Positions 1-11,039 of a stretch of DNA of 64,000 nucleotides are shown in pieces. The DNA is from Sipunculus nudus. Taxonomy: Eukaryota > Annelida > Sipuncula > Golfingiida > Sipunculidae. The translations under genes were made by a program, and so were the position numbers. Below the pieces are notes generated by a model. That model was not told the DNA's origin. It ran no database searches and saw nothing but the letters and a program-made list of their open reading frames with translations. The stretch is from NCBI GenBank assembly GCA_026874595.1, contig CM049317.1, positions 30,438,901-30,502,900 on the forward strand, read 5' to 3'. Position 1 is the stretch's first letter, and every line of letters starts with the position of its first letter.

Positions 1-600
1 TACTACCTATATCGTAAGGCGCTGTTTGTTATGGCCTCGTATCCTGAATTGCTACACAAGAGGGGAGCACTGTATTTTTGTCAAATCAGATGAGACCTTG
101 TGCTAGAAGACAAAGCCAAGCAAGGAATACACGGAGCCAATCATGTTTATTTCGTTTTGAGTGACAGCTCATCGCCCCGCGTAACCGTCTGAAAAGGCCA
201 CAGGCTCAGAGAGAATTGCCCCTGACATGGTTTGCTTAGGGCCTTGGGCACATAGGATGCTCGGCCGGTAAGCTGTAATTCAAACGAAACGTAACAACAA
301 AGGCTGCGTGCACCCCTCGCTGGCTTGTTTCAGTTCTGCAGACAACAGATACATGGCTACGCTAACACAGTCATAATGTCATAATCGAATTGGTCGATGA
401 TGCGAGAATGCAGAGGGAGCAATTTAAAGTCGACCGGAAACTCATCAAACGGCACTTGAAGCGCAGCAATGGGCGGAGCCAGGAAGCCTGTCAAGTGTTT
501 GTTTATTGGCATCTGATTGGCTGCTTGTCACATCATATGCACGTTTATTTCAGCGGACAACGAACCGCCATCTGGTGTCTAAATATATCATAAACAGTCA
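1..600 (-). promoter_or_regulatory. CpG-bearing promoter-like pocket at left edge
   Basis: CpG dinucleotides are clearly denser here than in the AT-rich sequence that follows. A GC box (GGGCGG, 471-476) and an inverted CCAAT box (ATTGGCT, 516-522) sit close together. Read on the minus strand, the CCAAT precedes the GC box by about 40 bp, so a transcript would run left out of the window. A donor-like GTAAGC at 269 on the plus strand would allow the opposite direction. No coding frame is convincing. Direction and existence of a promoter are inferred. Confidence 0.3.
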
Positions 601-2737
601 AAGCTGGCAGCGTGAAAATCAGTTGCCTTTTAGAAGCGCAAGATTTCCGCTGCCTCGGGAGCGTAATATACCCCTCTAATCTGTTAAAATTATACATGTA
701 TGTAATCTACAATAGGTTTTTCACAACTGTCTTTTCTACAAATGACAGTTATACCTCTGCTTTTTACGAGCACGATCTGGTGTTGATTTAATTAACCTAT
801 CCCTTCAACTGGAAGGAACAGGTTCACACCATAAAATGCTCCTGTCTGTTGAAATGATAAGATTAAAGACTATTAATACTACATGCATTACTATGATGAA
901 AAGGTTAAAACAGACTTCTTCAGTAAAAGTACAATAAATTACTTAATTTAATATTTAAACTACACCTAATGTCATGAAGGATTTTTATATATTCTTGAAT
1001 ATATCTTGTTACAGGCAGGAAAACTTCCGCAAGTGTACCTGAAGTTTATCTGTGAGTAAAACCGGAAGAGAAAAACAGATGTCTGCTGACACATATCAGA
1101 GTCTGCAGGTAATTGCGTCTGTTTAGGATCAGGATGTTAAAATGGCTGTGGTGTGACCTTCATGACTGCCAGCAGCATCTCTCTTGCACACATAATGCTA
1201 AGGAAGCTGAGGCAAGGCATCCTTCACCTGAGATCTACTACATACTCAAGGTGTTACAAGGTACCCATGATGTCAAACACATGGGCAGCACAACTTTATC
1301 ACAGATCTGTGGCTGCACCATCATCGAGTAATGCAGAAAGGATGATAGCTTCCTGGCTATGGCTGGACAAGGTTTGACTGATGATATATATGAAAGATTG
1401 CCAGCTGTCTCATATGTCATGTCGCACTCACTAAGATTACACAGGTGAGCAAAATGGGTGCCATTCTGATCCATATGATGTAGTACTAACCTGTCTGGGC
1501 TACTACAAATCCATCAAAGCCCCAGTAAGTTACACAGCAACACTTAAAGTTTAACGGACAGATTGTTGGTATACCATAATACTCCCGTCATATGACAAGT
1601 GAATACAACGTGATGTCACATTTTAGTAATTTGCATATTATTCCAAAACTGTTGAAGATATCGCCATAAAACTTGCAACTGCAATCCTACATTGCAAGTG
1701 GAATAGGTCTGTGAAGGATTCACCTTTCTAGATCATAAGTTTTTTTTATGTGGATACAAAGCCTAACTGAAAAGTGCTGAGTCATATGTATCATATGGTT
1801 CCACATGAATGAGTTTGAAGCTGTACCCCAAGTAGTATTGGGAACCAAATATTATGGCAGCTTTTTTAGCCATTTATTTGTACGCTATACAGATACAGAG
1901 AAAACCGACATTGAAAATTTGACCCTGGTGACCTTGAAAAAATAGGTAAAGGTAACTGAAACTGGGTTAAATCAATTGGACCATTGTAGGGTACATCCTG
2001 TGTAAGCATTAGGGCCCTCCTCGGGCTGAAAAACTGTTTCAGCCCGCCCCGCAATTTCTTATGACCCTCCCTGCACACAATGCAGGTAAAAACCCACCCG
2101 GCACAGGGCTCTAGTGTGTATCAATCAAATCGATTGATAAAAAAGCCAGAATAATAAAAATAATAGTGCCAAAAACAAATATTTCTACCTGTAGACTAGG
2201 TGGAAATAATAACAAATTCTGTCAATATTTATCATTATGTTAGACCAGACAGTTTCTGGAGAGCACAAGCATATCCGTCTATTGATAAAAAGGAATTGCG
2301 AGTATCCAGATATTCACATGATAATTAAATTCTTGAATCTAAATGCTTTAAGAAATAATTTGTCCAACATTAAATGTGTGTATCAGATGGTCCGTCAAAT
2401 GGCATCCCAGAATAGCTTGTATCCCATGACGACATACATGGCCACCTAAATGGACCTCAAAACAAAAGATAACAGAGGCTGGAGAAGTCAGAGTATACAC
2501 AAAGGTGTCAGCAGTAACAGCAGCCAGGTGCCAGCACTTAGGAGAGGCTGAGAGAACCAGCATCACCTACACAGCCAGCAGCTGAATGTACCTGCTGACC
2601 TCACCAGAAACAGGTCACTAGGAATCTTGTCCTGGCTGCCTGACAACCTGGGGCTTCATCATCTTTGTCTCATCTGCATCTTTGCAAGGAGGATATGCTT
2701 TCATCCCCGTTCATGTGTATGTTGATGTTTTGTTCAC
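601..2737. other. No gene seen; probable intron or spacer
   Basis: AT-rich sequence with only short unsupported open frames. A 37-bp plus-strand stretch at 1017-1053 has both AG and GTGAGT borders but no partner exon. The only recognisable item is a dispersed-repeat fragment near 1.5 kb, listed separately. Confidence 0.5.
1493..1562 (+). repeat. Fragment of a dispersed repeat (AAATCCATCAAAGCC type)
   Basis: The stretch with AAATCCATCAAAGCCCC, a GTAAGTTA core and TTAACGGACAG resembles 12610-12680, where AAATCCATCAAAGGCCTGG, GTAAGTTG and GTTAACAGACA occur in the same order and spacing. The two copies show a diverged interspersed family whose end is rich in ACAGAC/ACGGAC. It is noncoding. The family name is not known to me. 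Confidence 0.45.
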
Positions 2738-2985
2738 AACTCGTGAAATCATGAACAGAATCCCATGAATTTTTCAGGGCATTTTTGGAATGTGCATTGA
2801 ACGAACAAATAGATTTTGGAGTGGATCTAGTTCATGATCCAGATTCAGTGAGGTCAACAAAGAATATTCACAAATGTAACATCACTTATGCACATATGAA
2901 CCTGGGAATATGAGCCAAATAAGTGAATGCAAACATGATTTTGGGAGCATTCCATATTAGGGATCCTTCACAAGGCAGAGGATTG
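2738..2985 (+). repeat. Dispersed repeat family R1, copy 1
   Basis: This segment shares ordered blocks with 9015-9310: TCATGAACAGAAT, ATGATCCAGAT, GAATATTCACAAATGT, and AAGTGAATGCAAACAT preceded by a GGGAATATGAGCC-like block. The order and orientation are the same in both copies, so this is one interspersed repeat family about 250-300 bp long. I see no terminal inverted repeat or coding capacity. Confidence 0.6.
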
Positions 2986-3885
2986 AATTCTTCAGAATGC
3001 AGATTTTTAGTTTTTTTTTTAAATTTTAATATAATGTTGACAAATGTCTGTTGTGGATGAGGATTGTCCTGTGATGTTCTACTTTAAGCCGTCCAAATTT
3101 CAGGTTTGGTATGCCAGGGCAGGAGAACAATTAATTAAGACATTGCCATTTTTTAGCATCAAATCATTTTAAGTAGTACACTCTGGGGACTTTTTACAAT
3201 ATTGGTTTTTCATAATCTACGGCAGACCAAGTTCACTCACTAAATGTGATAGTTTACCTCATTACAGTAGATAAAACATATTACAGAGTCTTTTGTATAC
3301 TGGATATTTTCTGTACAGAGAATGTTCAACGTTATAACCAGTCTTTTAATAGTTTTTAAAGTGCATCTATTTTTTTTTCAAAAAAGCATTTTAATGCCCT
3401 ATGTATGAAGTTCTAATAATTTGACCTTTGGGCAGCATCCAGCTTTATTTAACTTTTGTTGTGATTGATAACACTTTTATATTGAGCAGTCTTTGTGGGC
3501 AGTACATGTGATACAGGTCTGATCAACCTTACCCCTGGTGTGTCAGATGTGGATGGACTGAGGGCAGCTGACAGGGGCTATGATCTCTTACCAAAGGAAC
3601 AGAGTACAAACACAAAGCAGGGAGCAGGGGAAAACAGATGGTCTTGTGGATGGGGTACTCTCCTCAAATATCCACTAACACCAGCTGTAACAGATACAGC
3701 CTCTAAGGAAGCCAAGGAGAGTGGCCCTGAACATAAGTAGGCAGAGAATAGGTAGAAATACTGAGAAAGAATGGGCACTTATCAACAATGAATTATGGTG
3801 AAGCCTCAGGTGAGAAGTGGATACTGACATATAGCAAAGACAACACTGGGAAAGGGGCACCAACATGGATGAGGTAAAAGTGGAA
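2986..3885. other. No gene seen
   Basis: AT-rich spacer or intron. Open frames at 3495-3740 (+) and on the minus strand lack splice context or any familiar protein motif, and overlap the edge of a tandem repeat. Confidence 0.5.
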
Positions 3886-4092
3886 TCCGGGCACTGATAT
3901 GGATGGACAAATATGGAATGTGGGCACTGATATGGATGGACAAATATGGAATGTGGGCACTGATACGGATGGACCAAATATGGAATGTGGGCACTGCTAA
4001 GGGAGGGACAATGCTTGTAATTGGGCACTGATTAGGGATAGACAACACTTGTGGTTGGGCACTCATTAGGGATAGACAATACCTGACAATGA
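3886..4092. repeat. 33-bp tandem repeat, about 6 copies, decaying rightwards
   Basis: A 33-bp unit begins GGGCACTGATATGGATGGAC. The first three copies are almost identical; the following three keep GGGCACT plus a GGGATAGACAA-like core but diverge and change length. Because 33 is a multiple of three, both strands stay open and yield spurious repetitive frames (an 11-residue period on the minus strand). The period and decay point to a minisatellite rather than a coding exon. Confidence 0.8.
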
Positions 4093-4262
4093 GAACTGTA
4101 GGTTTAAAAAGTCTATGAAAGAATGAGGCAAAAGTAGTATGGAAGTACTTAGTCACTTACATTTTCTGTACATCATTATAAGGATACATAATTTTCTTAT
4201 AAGAATTGAGTGTGTATTGTATGAGTTTGAACAAGACAAATATGAAAAGAACATAAAAATTA

Positions 4263-4666
4263 CTGTGGTTGGCGAGGCTGAAATTTTGTGATTTCTTCAT
4301 TTTAACGTTTTTTGGGGCGAGGGTTTCATTTTTGCGATTGCATCAGAATATATGAAACCTACAACAATATTTGCATTTATTATGAATTCAGTATAAATCC
4401 CCCAAATACCTCACTCATTACTTTTATCATCATTACATGTTTCAAAGTCAATGTGTTTGATAATTATTATTACATATTTTTATGAGCCGCTTCTGATAGC
4501 ATCCTCAGATTATGTTGTTGATTGACAAACCATGTTTCCAGAGGTTCAACTAATCCATTTGTGCAAATGCATGATATCCTCTGTTCGGAGGGATTCATAT
4601 TCACAATTGCTTCCTATTTGTGAATATTGTGAATTAAAACCCTTGCAAACAAAAAGGCAACCACAG
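4263..4666 (+). mobile_element. TA-flanked MITE, family T1 copy 1
   Basis: The element starts CTGTGGTTGGCGAGGC and ends AAAAAGGCAACCACAG, so it has an approximately 11-bp terminal inverted repeat (CTGTGGTTG with CAACCACAG). It is flanked by TA on both sides (4261-4262 and 4667-4668). Internal blocks GTTTCATTTTTGCGATTG and GTGAATTAAAACCCTTG recur in four other copies nearby. No transposase frame is present. TA duplication with TIRs is typical of Tc1/mariner-like non-autonomous elements; the superfamily is inferred. Confidence 0.75.
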
Positions 4667-4668
4667 TA

Positions 4669-5789
4669 TTTGGTTATCTGGTGTTCTATAACTGGAGTCA
4701 TAAGAATAATACTTAAAATCACTAGACAATTTCAAAAATTTTGCCTAGACAAACGCTTTCCTGAACTCTACAAGCTTAAATCATTAAGAGATGTTTGACT
4801 CCTTAATATCTGACCTTTCTGCTTCAGGGCCTAATACTCATGAAGGCAGGCATACGTCAAGGAGACGTTTGAGTAGTTTGAAATACATATAATGAATTTA
4901 TGTGTTAAATATGATTTACTGCTTGCTGGAGGGAATGTCTGCAATCTAAGAATGTTTCAATAAAACATTTCCCTGGTTACACTTTACACTTTGTAACATT
5001 CCCTTTCAACCTGCATGCTGGCGAGGTTACACTTCTGAACTGGTACAGGAATTATGCCTCATGTATGGCTACACTGAAAACAAAGGCAGTTATTTACCCA
5101 TGTATTTCTATGCATTTCACAATACATCATCCATGATAAGGTAAGCACTGCACACAATAACCTTCATGTAATTCACATTATATAATGAGAGAAACTGGAA
5201 CACCTATTTGGAAAGCTAATAAGAAGATAACCCAAAAGAATAATGAACATACTTAAACTGGAAGACTGAGTCCTATATACCTTCTACATTTGCTATGTCA
5301 GTATACTACCTCATAATCCATCAGAAAACAAATGTATGTACCCTAGCTATATTAATTTGTCATACACCTGACAAGCTTGATATGCATAACAGCCTACCTT
5401 GCACAGAAAGGCCACACACACTGCACTGGGTCTTCAGCAAGGTTAAACTGCTGAAAAACTTGCAAAGAACAGGTCCCTCACAGAAACAACTGTCGTAATC
5501 TGAAGTGACTACTAAGGTGCGTTACATATAACACGTACATCATCAGTTCTTCAAAGCTGCTGAAGCTGAATCCTGTTCTGCTCCTGTGGGAGCTGCTGCT
5601 ACAGATCAAGGTCTGGCCAACATGCAGACCCATATACATATATATATAAATAGCATGCATGGAAACAAGAGGGTTGCCAAGCATACCAGGGGATGCTTTG
5701 ACCTGGGCACTATGGCAACGCATCATAGGGGATTCCTAGAAGGTTAGGAAGAAGACTGAATTCTTGGATTCCACGCACATTTACTGGAA
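4669..5789. other. No gene seen
   Basis: AT-rich sequence. A minus-strand segment at about 5396-5448 has AG and GTAGGC borders but does not match the phase needed by the neighbouring gene model. The minus-strand open frame at 5478-5726 lies just downstream of the CpG pocket at 5.8 kb and could belong to a transcript from it, but has no recognisable domain. Confidence 0.45.
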
Positions 5790-5930
5790 TGAAACGGCAA
5801 TTACTCCGCATTTTTATTATTTCACTTGCTCTGATTGGCTGCCGTAAAGGGTGGGGAAGTAATCACCTCTTATAGCTGTGATGATCCCCGTCGTATTTGA
5901 AGCTCCGTGGAAGTAGTATACAACAATTAA
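5790..5930 (-). promoter_or_regulatory. CpG-bearing pocket with inverted CCAAT box
   Basis: A short cluster of CpGs contains ATTGGCT (5834-5840), an inverted CCAAT box. It also contains TTGAAGCTCCGTGGAAG (5897-5913), a 17-mer found again at 44782-44798 inside another CpG pocket. The setting suggests a small promoter or enhancer for a minus-strand transcript. Direct evidence for transcription is lacking. Confidence 0.25.
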
Positions 5931-6979
5931 CCTGTCAGCTGCAATATTACTGGCTCCAGATCTTAAGACTCCAAAACAAAGACTTTTTGTTAAGGAGAGA
6001 CCTATAACTTAGGACTGGTGCTCTGTGCTGAATGAGAGCAAAGTAAACATATAACGATAACTTTTGTCAGTAATAGGAACTAATAATATTAGAACAGCCC
6101 GCTGGTAATTATAATGAAATTATGACCTGTGTAGTTAAGACAAAAATAAAACCCTGAAACTAAAGCTAAACATCCAGTTTCTTCCAGAGATTCTTTTAAC
6201 AGCTGCCCAGTATGTATAGTTTTAAAACAATAGGTCTATATTATTAACCAATGTCCATCATGGGAATTGAAACATGGGACCACCATCATACTAATGTGTA
6301 AAATTAATTAAAATCTATTCATGAATACATTTAAATATTAAGTCTTTTAATATGTATAACTATGACCTTGTATTTTACTATTCAATGATATGCAAGGGAC
6401 ATTTCTTCAATGTACTTCACTGGTCAGTTTACTTGTTGAATCTAAGGTATGAATCTAATGTTTCTTTCAGAAAGAATAGAAATTGCACTTGCAGTTATTA
6501 CACTCGATCAGGTGTCTTTTAAACAGCCTTTGAAATAGATATAGTTATTGGTTTGTTTAAAGGCAGATTTACATGAAACCCTGTTTGGGTGATATAATTT
6601 TGAGATGTTTTGATTTGTTTTCTTGCAAGTAGAAATATTTCTGAATTTAAATTTATTCAATAATATCAACTCAGATTCCTTTGACATTAACATATAAAGG
6701 CCTGATTAAAAATAAAACCCCTTTGACCATGATTTATTCTTATTCAAATGCCACAACAAAGAGAGAACAAACAGAAAACTGACATCATATTTGCCAGACT
6801 GGAAATGGATTAAATCAATTCCGACTTTCAAGTGTAGCAGCTTTTGATTTTCAGCACTGATTTCCCATGGGGAGGTTATACCCACAATTCTCTGTTCTGA
6901 AATCTGTAGTCACGAACAAACATATATTAGAAAGTACAGTTAAAAACAAAAGGGACCATATATAAAAGAGATTATAGTT

Positions 6980-7090
6980 GGGGCCATTTATTAAAAATAT
7001 TTTCATCTGGGATAATTCATCAAAAATATTACTCTTAGGGATCATTCATCAAATATTTTACCATTTAGGACCATTTGTCAAAAATATTAA
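6980..7090. repeat. Short degenerate tandem repeat, unit about 36 bp
   Basis: Four successive blocks carry CAT(T/C)CATCAAAAATATT- or CATTTGTCAAAAATATT-like cores, each separated by TTAGGGA- or CTGGGATAA-like spacers. The copies differ by several substitutions. This is noncoding minisatellite-like sequence. Confidence 0.6.
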
Positions 7091-7449
7091 GTATTCTCCC
7101 ATAATGGGATGTTCACAATGTGCAGTAATATCTGTAAAACACAAAACAATGTTGCCTGGGTACTCCTGTATAGGTTCATTAACCTGACATGCTGGGAAGT
7201 CTATTACTGTCAGGGGAGCCAGGGCTAGTCGTATATTATTCAACCTGTCCATTTCTTCACAGTACAGGTGATTGCTGCTGACATGTGGGAGCCAGCCAGG
7301 TGATGGACAGGCCCAGCCTCAGCCTCCCATCACCTCCTGCTAAAGCAAGCAGTGATGCAGTGCTGCATTTATTTATACATGCTACTACTGTTTAAAATGA
7401 TGGAGCTCTTCATCCTACAAGAGTTTGCTGCAGTTTTATCTCTTTGTGT

Positions 7450-7453
<4 letters not shown>

Positions 7454-7519
<66 letters not shown>
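7454..7519. repeat. (TC)33 microsatellite
   Basis: An uninterrupted TC/GA dinucleotide run of 66 bp. A second, shorter interrupted tract lies at about 7600-7630. It creates spurious Ser-Leu and Arg-Glu open frames on both strands. The reverse-strand (GA)n could bind GAGA-type factors, but this is speculative. Confidence 0.95.
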
Positions 7520-7522
<3 letters not shown>

Positions 7523-7644
7523 ATCTTTAGAATTTCCACTTCCACTTTTCCTTCTCTGTATATCTGTTCCATCTTCTTTCCTTGCTTTTTCCATCCTGGA
7601 TCTCTCTCTCTCTCCCTCTCTCTCTCTCTCAATTTTTCTCTCAT

Positions 7645-8014
7645 TATTTCATATTCGCGAAAATGACAATTCTTTATACCACCTTTTCATTATCTTGCGA
7701 GGGTTCAATTTTTGGATCTTGCCATAAAATAAACCTTCACAGAGTATATTCCTCATTTTATAGATTAGTTCATACAAATGTGCGCAAAATCAACTTCTGA
7801 AGGGTACCAAGTGAATATCAAATTTGTAGAAATCACTGTTCATTGTAGGCAGATAATTTGAAAGATTTGATTATTTTAATACCTATCTTAGATTTACAAT
7901 AACATACAAGATCACTTGATATTTGTAATATGGGGGCCTCTTATACATGAAAGTTTTATTTTCACAATAATTTCCAGAATTTATAATAATTCGCAAACAA
8001 AAAGGCAACCACAG
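7645..8014 (+). mobile_element. T1 MITE, 5'-damaged copy
   Basis: The 3' end GCAAACAAAAAGGCAACC followed by ACAG (ending 8014) and the internal TATTCGCGAAAATGACAATT and TTGCGAGGGTTCAATTTTTG blocks match the T1 family. The 5' terminus abuts the CT-rich tract and lacks CTGTGGTTG. The right flank is TG rather than TA, so the terminus has been altered since insertion. Confidence 0.6.
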
Positions 8015-8394
8015 TGTGCTGTAAATTTGAACTGATCCCTGGCTATGTTTAGGTATATGTGCATTAAGGGCAACCCTGATCAAAGAGTTGATGTAACCAA
8101 CAGGATGTAGCAAGCAGCATATCCTTGATTCTGACATATGACTTGCAACATCTGGGTTTTAGTCTGTACACAAAATGGCAGCCCCCAAGAGTGGTTTAAA
8201 CATTTTTATGAGGTCAGATTTTGATAAGGGAATGGATATACAAAAGGAAAGTACTCTGAGGACAGTCTCAGGGTTGGAATCTAATAAATCTATCAGCAGA
8301 GTCTGGTGGCTATCAGACCTATATAAATACAAGCAGAAACTGGAATAAAACTCTGAGGATGACTATGAAACCATCCACAACTAACACAATGATA

Positions 8395-8840
8395 CTGTGG
8401 TTGGCTTTATATTCACGAGGCTAATATTTGGCGATTTCTTCACTTTTAACATTTTGCGAGGGTTTCATTTTTTGCGATTGTTAAAAAAACTATAAAATAT
8501 AAGTACAGCAGTATTTGCATTGAATTTAAATTTACAATTAATCCTACATTACCTCACTAATCTCTGGTTCAGCGATTCACTTTGACTGATGTCACAATCG
8601 ATATATCTTGTGTGATTACCTCGTGTTTTACAATGATTAATGCTTGTATATGCATGGGCCATTTTGGATACCATGCACAGATTAGGTTGTGACTATAGTT
8701 AGTTTCCATGGGTATAAGATGTAATCTTGTTCATCTTAGTTGATATGGCATCTTATTCCCAAGGGTTTCTTATTTGCGATTATGTTACATTCACAAATAT
8801 TGCAAAATTAAAATCCTCACAAATAAAAAGGCAACCAAAG
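8395..8840 (+). mobile_element. TA-flanked MITE, family T1 copy 2
   Basis: The element begins CTGTGGTTGGCTTTATATTC and ends AAAAAGGCAACCAAAG. TA flanks both ends (8393-8394 and 8841-8842). The internal GCGAGGGTTTCATTTTTTGC and ATTCACAAATATTGCAAAAT blocks match other copies. One substitution breaks the 3' TIR. No coding capacity. Confidence 0.75.
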
Positions 8841-9014
8841 TATAACAAGTAGTAAGTTATACACAGAAAGAGTGTAACCATAAAATCAGTGACCTAGGCA
8901 TGCTGATCAAGAACTGAACACCATGGACCAGACATTCAACTAGTCATCATTTTTTGCCCCTCGCAGAACGGTATGCAGTCAGTCCCCTTTGGGTGTTAGT
9001 TCAAAAGATAAATC

Positions 9015-9310
9015 ACACAGTCATGAACAGAATTCCAATAACATTTCACCTTGGGAATGAGCCAATGAAAAATCAATTTAATTTTGAGGCGTGGGTCTGG
9101 CTAATGATCCAGATCCAAGAAGGACTTCCAGGAATATTCACAAATGTGAGTCACATATGCCTGATTGAACATGGGTATATGGGCCAAACAAGTGAATGCA
9201 AACATTTGTTAGGGGAACATGCGCACCAATGAAACTAAGAATATGGGCCAATAAGTGAATAAAAACATGAGTAGCTGAGTATCCCACATTAAGGATCACC
9301 AACATGGCAG
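9015..9310 (+). repeat. Dispersed repeat family R1, copy 2
   Basis: Collinear with 2738-2985 through TCATGAACAGAAT, AATGATCCAGATCC, GAATATTCACAAATGTG and CAAGTGAATGCAAACAT. Part of the right end (ATATGGGCCAATAAGTGAAT) is repeated within this copy. The family origin is not recognised. Confidence 0.6.
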
Positions 9311-9372
9311 CAGCCTGCATTTCTAGTTCCTTCTGTTTCTTGTACCAAGTGTTAGGAGCTGCCACTTGCCCC

Positions 9373-9720
9373 ATGTCTTTCTTAAACTTTTACATTGGTG
9401 GTGGAGTAGTGGCGGGACTGTGACTAGTAGTCCCTGCAACATCAATGTCTTTCTTGAACTTTTACATTGGTGGTGGATTAGTGGTGGGACTGTGACTAGT
9501 AGTCCCTGCAACATCAATGTCTTTCTTAAACTTTTACATTGGTGGTGGAGTCGTGGTGGAACTGTGACTAGTAGTCACTTCAACATCAATGTCTTTCTTA
9601 AACTTTTACTTTGGTGGTGGAGTAGTGGTGGAACTGTGACTAGTAGTCCCTTCAACATCAATGTCTTTCTTAAACTTTTACATTGGTGGTGAAGTAGTGG
9701 TGGGACTGTGACTAATACAG
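9373..9720. repeat. 72-bp tandem repeat, about 4.8 copies
   Basis: ATGTCTTTCTT recurs at 9373, 9445, 9517, 9589 and 9661, an exact 72-bp period. Each unit also holds a run like ACATTGGTGGTGGAGTAGTG and GGGACTGTGACTAGTAGT. The period is a multiple of three, so the plus strand stays open with a 24-residue repeat (HWWW core). Copies differ at only a few positions, so the array is fairly young. There are no splice sites or homology to support coding. Spacers are not unique, so this is not CRISPR. Confidence 0.9.
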
Positions 9721-11039
9721 ACTCCAATCCAGTTATGTTTCTTCACGATGAACCAGTAGGTACAGTGGCTGATTATGCAAATACTGGGATTCTGTTTGGT
9801 ACAAGCACTTCTCTATTGTAGACAATGAGACATATAAAAACAACCCAGAGGTCTGTAATCTGACCAATACAGGCAATTGGATCCACTCAATATTAATGTC
9901 CTTAACTGAAAACCACATAACAACAGTATATACTGCAGTTCTTATAGTTGTAATATTAAATTATTCTGACCTGAAAACAATACTTACAACATTTTACCTT
10001 ACAACAACAGATTTCAGCAGCTTTGTATAGTCACAGACTGTCACACTTAACTAGTCTTCTATAAAAATACTCAATTCAAAAAAAGTAAAATCATTTTTCC
10101 TAAATGCATATGGTCAAATGTCAAACTGGGATTCATAAGATTTTCACAGATCACAGAATTTCTAACATGTCAAAATCTATTCTGAGCAATCTCTATTATT
10201 GAACATTTCATTTCTGAATATCTTATAATATCCTGAATATTTTATCACATCCCCAATTACAACAATTACTTTCCTGTGTTTTGGACAAAGATGAAGAATG
10301 AATTCAATAACTGCTGAGAGCTTCCACTAATTTTTATCAAATTGTTACATTCAGTATCTGTGTGCAATGAAAGAGAGTTTTTCAACAAATACTTCATCTA
10401 CCTACCACTAGGTGGCTGCACTAGCAAACTGAGCTGGCCAATTTGCATGGTGTTCCATTTTTTCATAAAATTAAGTTTTGTAGTACACTTGCAATACTCT
10501 TTCAGATTATACTAATAGAATGAACATTACCTTTAAATGGATGAGGAGGGGAGAGTATCAAAGTTGGATAAAAATATTCAACAAGCTCCTTGAAGCAAAA
10601 AGACCCCTTATGCTCAGCTGGGGAGTGATGCCCCAATATATCCAAATCTTTTTATATTTAAAATGCATGCAAATTACAAACTAGGTAAAATATCAAATAC
10701 ATGGTCTAGACTGGCCCAGTCCATGAAATAGTTAAGACTTAATTGTTGCTTCTGACAGAGAAATCAAACGTACTCGCGTTGTATCGCACTTAGTATCGGT
10801 ACCACCATCTAGTGGCAACTCATGTAACTAATATGCCACTATCTGACCCTCTGATTTCATGGACTGGTAATCTTGGTTGGTTCCTGAACTGTCAGCGCCA
10901 CACATCACCGCCTCGCTGAACTAAGGTCTTTTCCAGTGACATCAGCAGTGGTCTTTCCCAGAATCTTTTTTCAAAATGAACCTGGTTCATTCAGTCATCA
11001 CCTATTCCTGGCTTCCAATTGGCTACTAATATTCCCACT
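9721..11039. other. No gene seen; inverted repeat and CTCF-like motifs near 10.4-10.9 kb
   Basis: AT-rich spacer. A perfect 14-bp inverted repeat (CCAGTCCATGAAAT at 10716-10729, complement at 10854-10867) encloses 124 bp. CTCF-like cores lie at 10405-10416 and 10802-10816. No coding frame stands out. Confidence 0.5.

Noticed and set aside
1017-1053. Plus-strand mini-exon with TTGTTACAG acceptor and GTGAGT donor
   Set aside because: Signals are acceptable but no partner exons or conserved peptide support a plus-strand gene here.
5396-5448. Minus-strand exon candidate as the next exon of the unknown gene
   Set aside because: It has acceptor and donor signals, but the required phase meets a TAA stop at once.
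7352-7666. Open frames rich in Ser-Leu or Arg-Glu
   Set aside because: They are the (TC)n microsatellite translated on either strand; there is no splice context or domain.
9366-9692. 108-codon repeat protein, or a CRISPR-like array
   Set aside because: The whole 72-bp unit repeats, with no unique spacers, and no splice or homology support exists; treated as a minisatellite.
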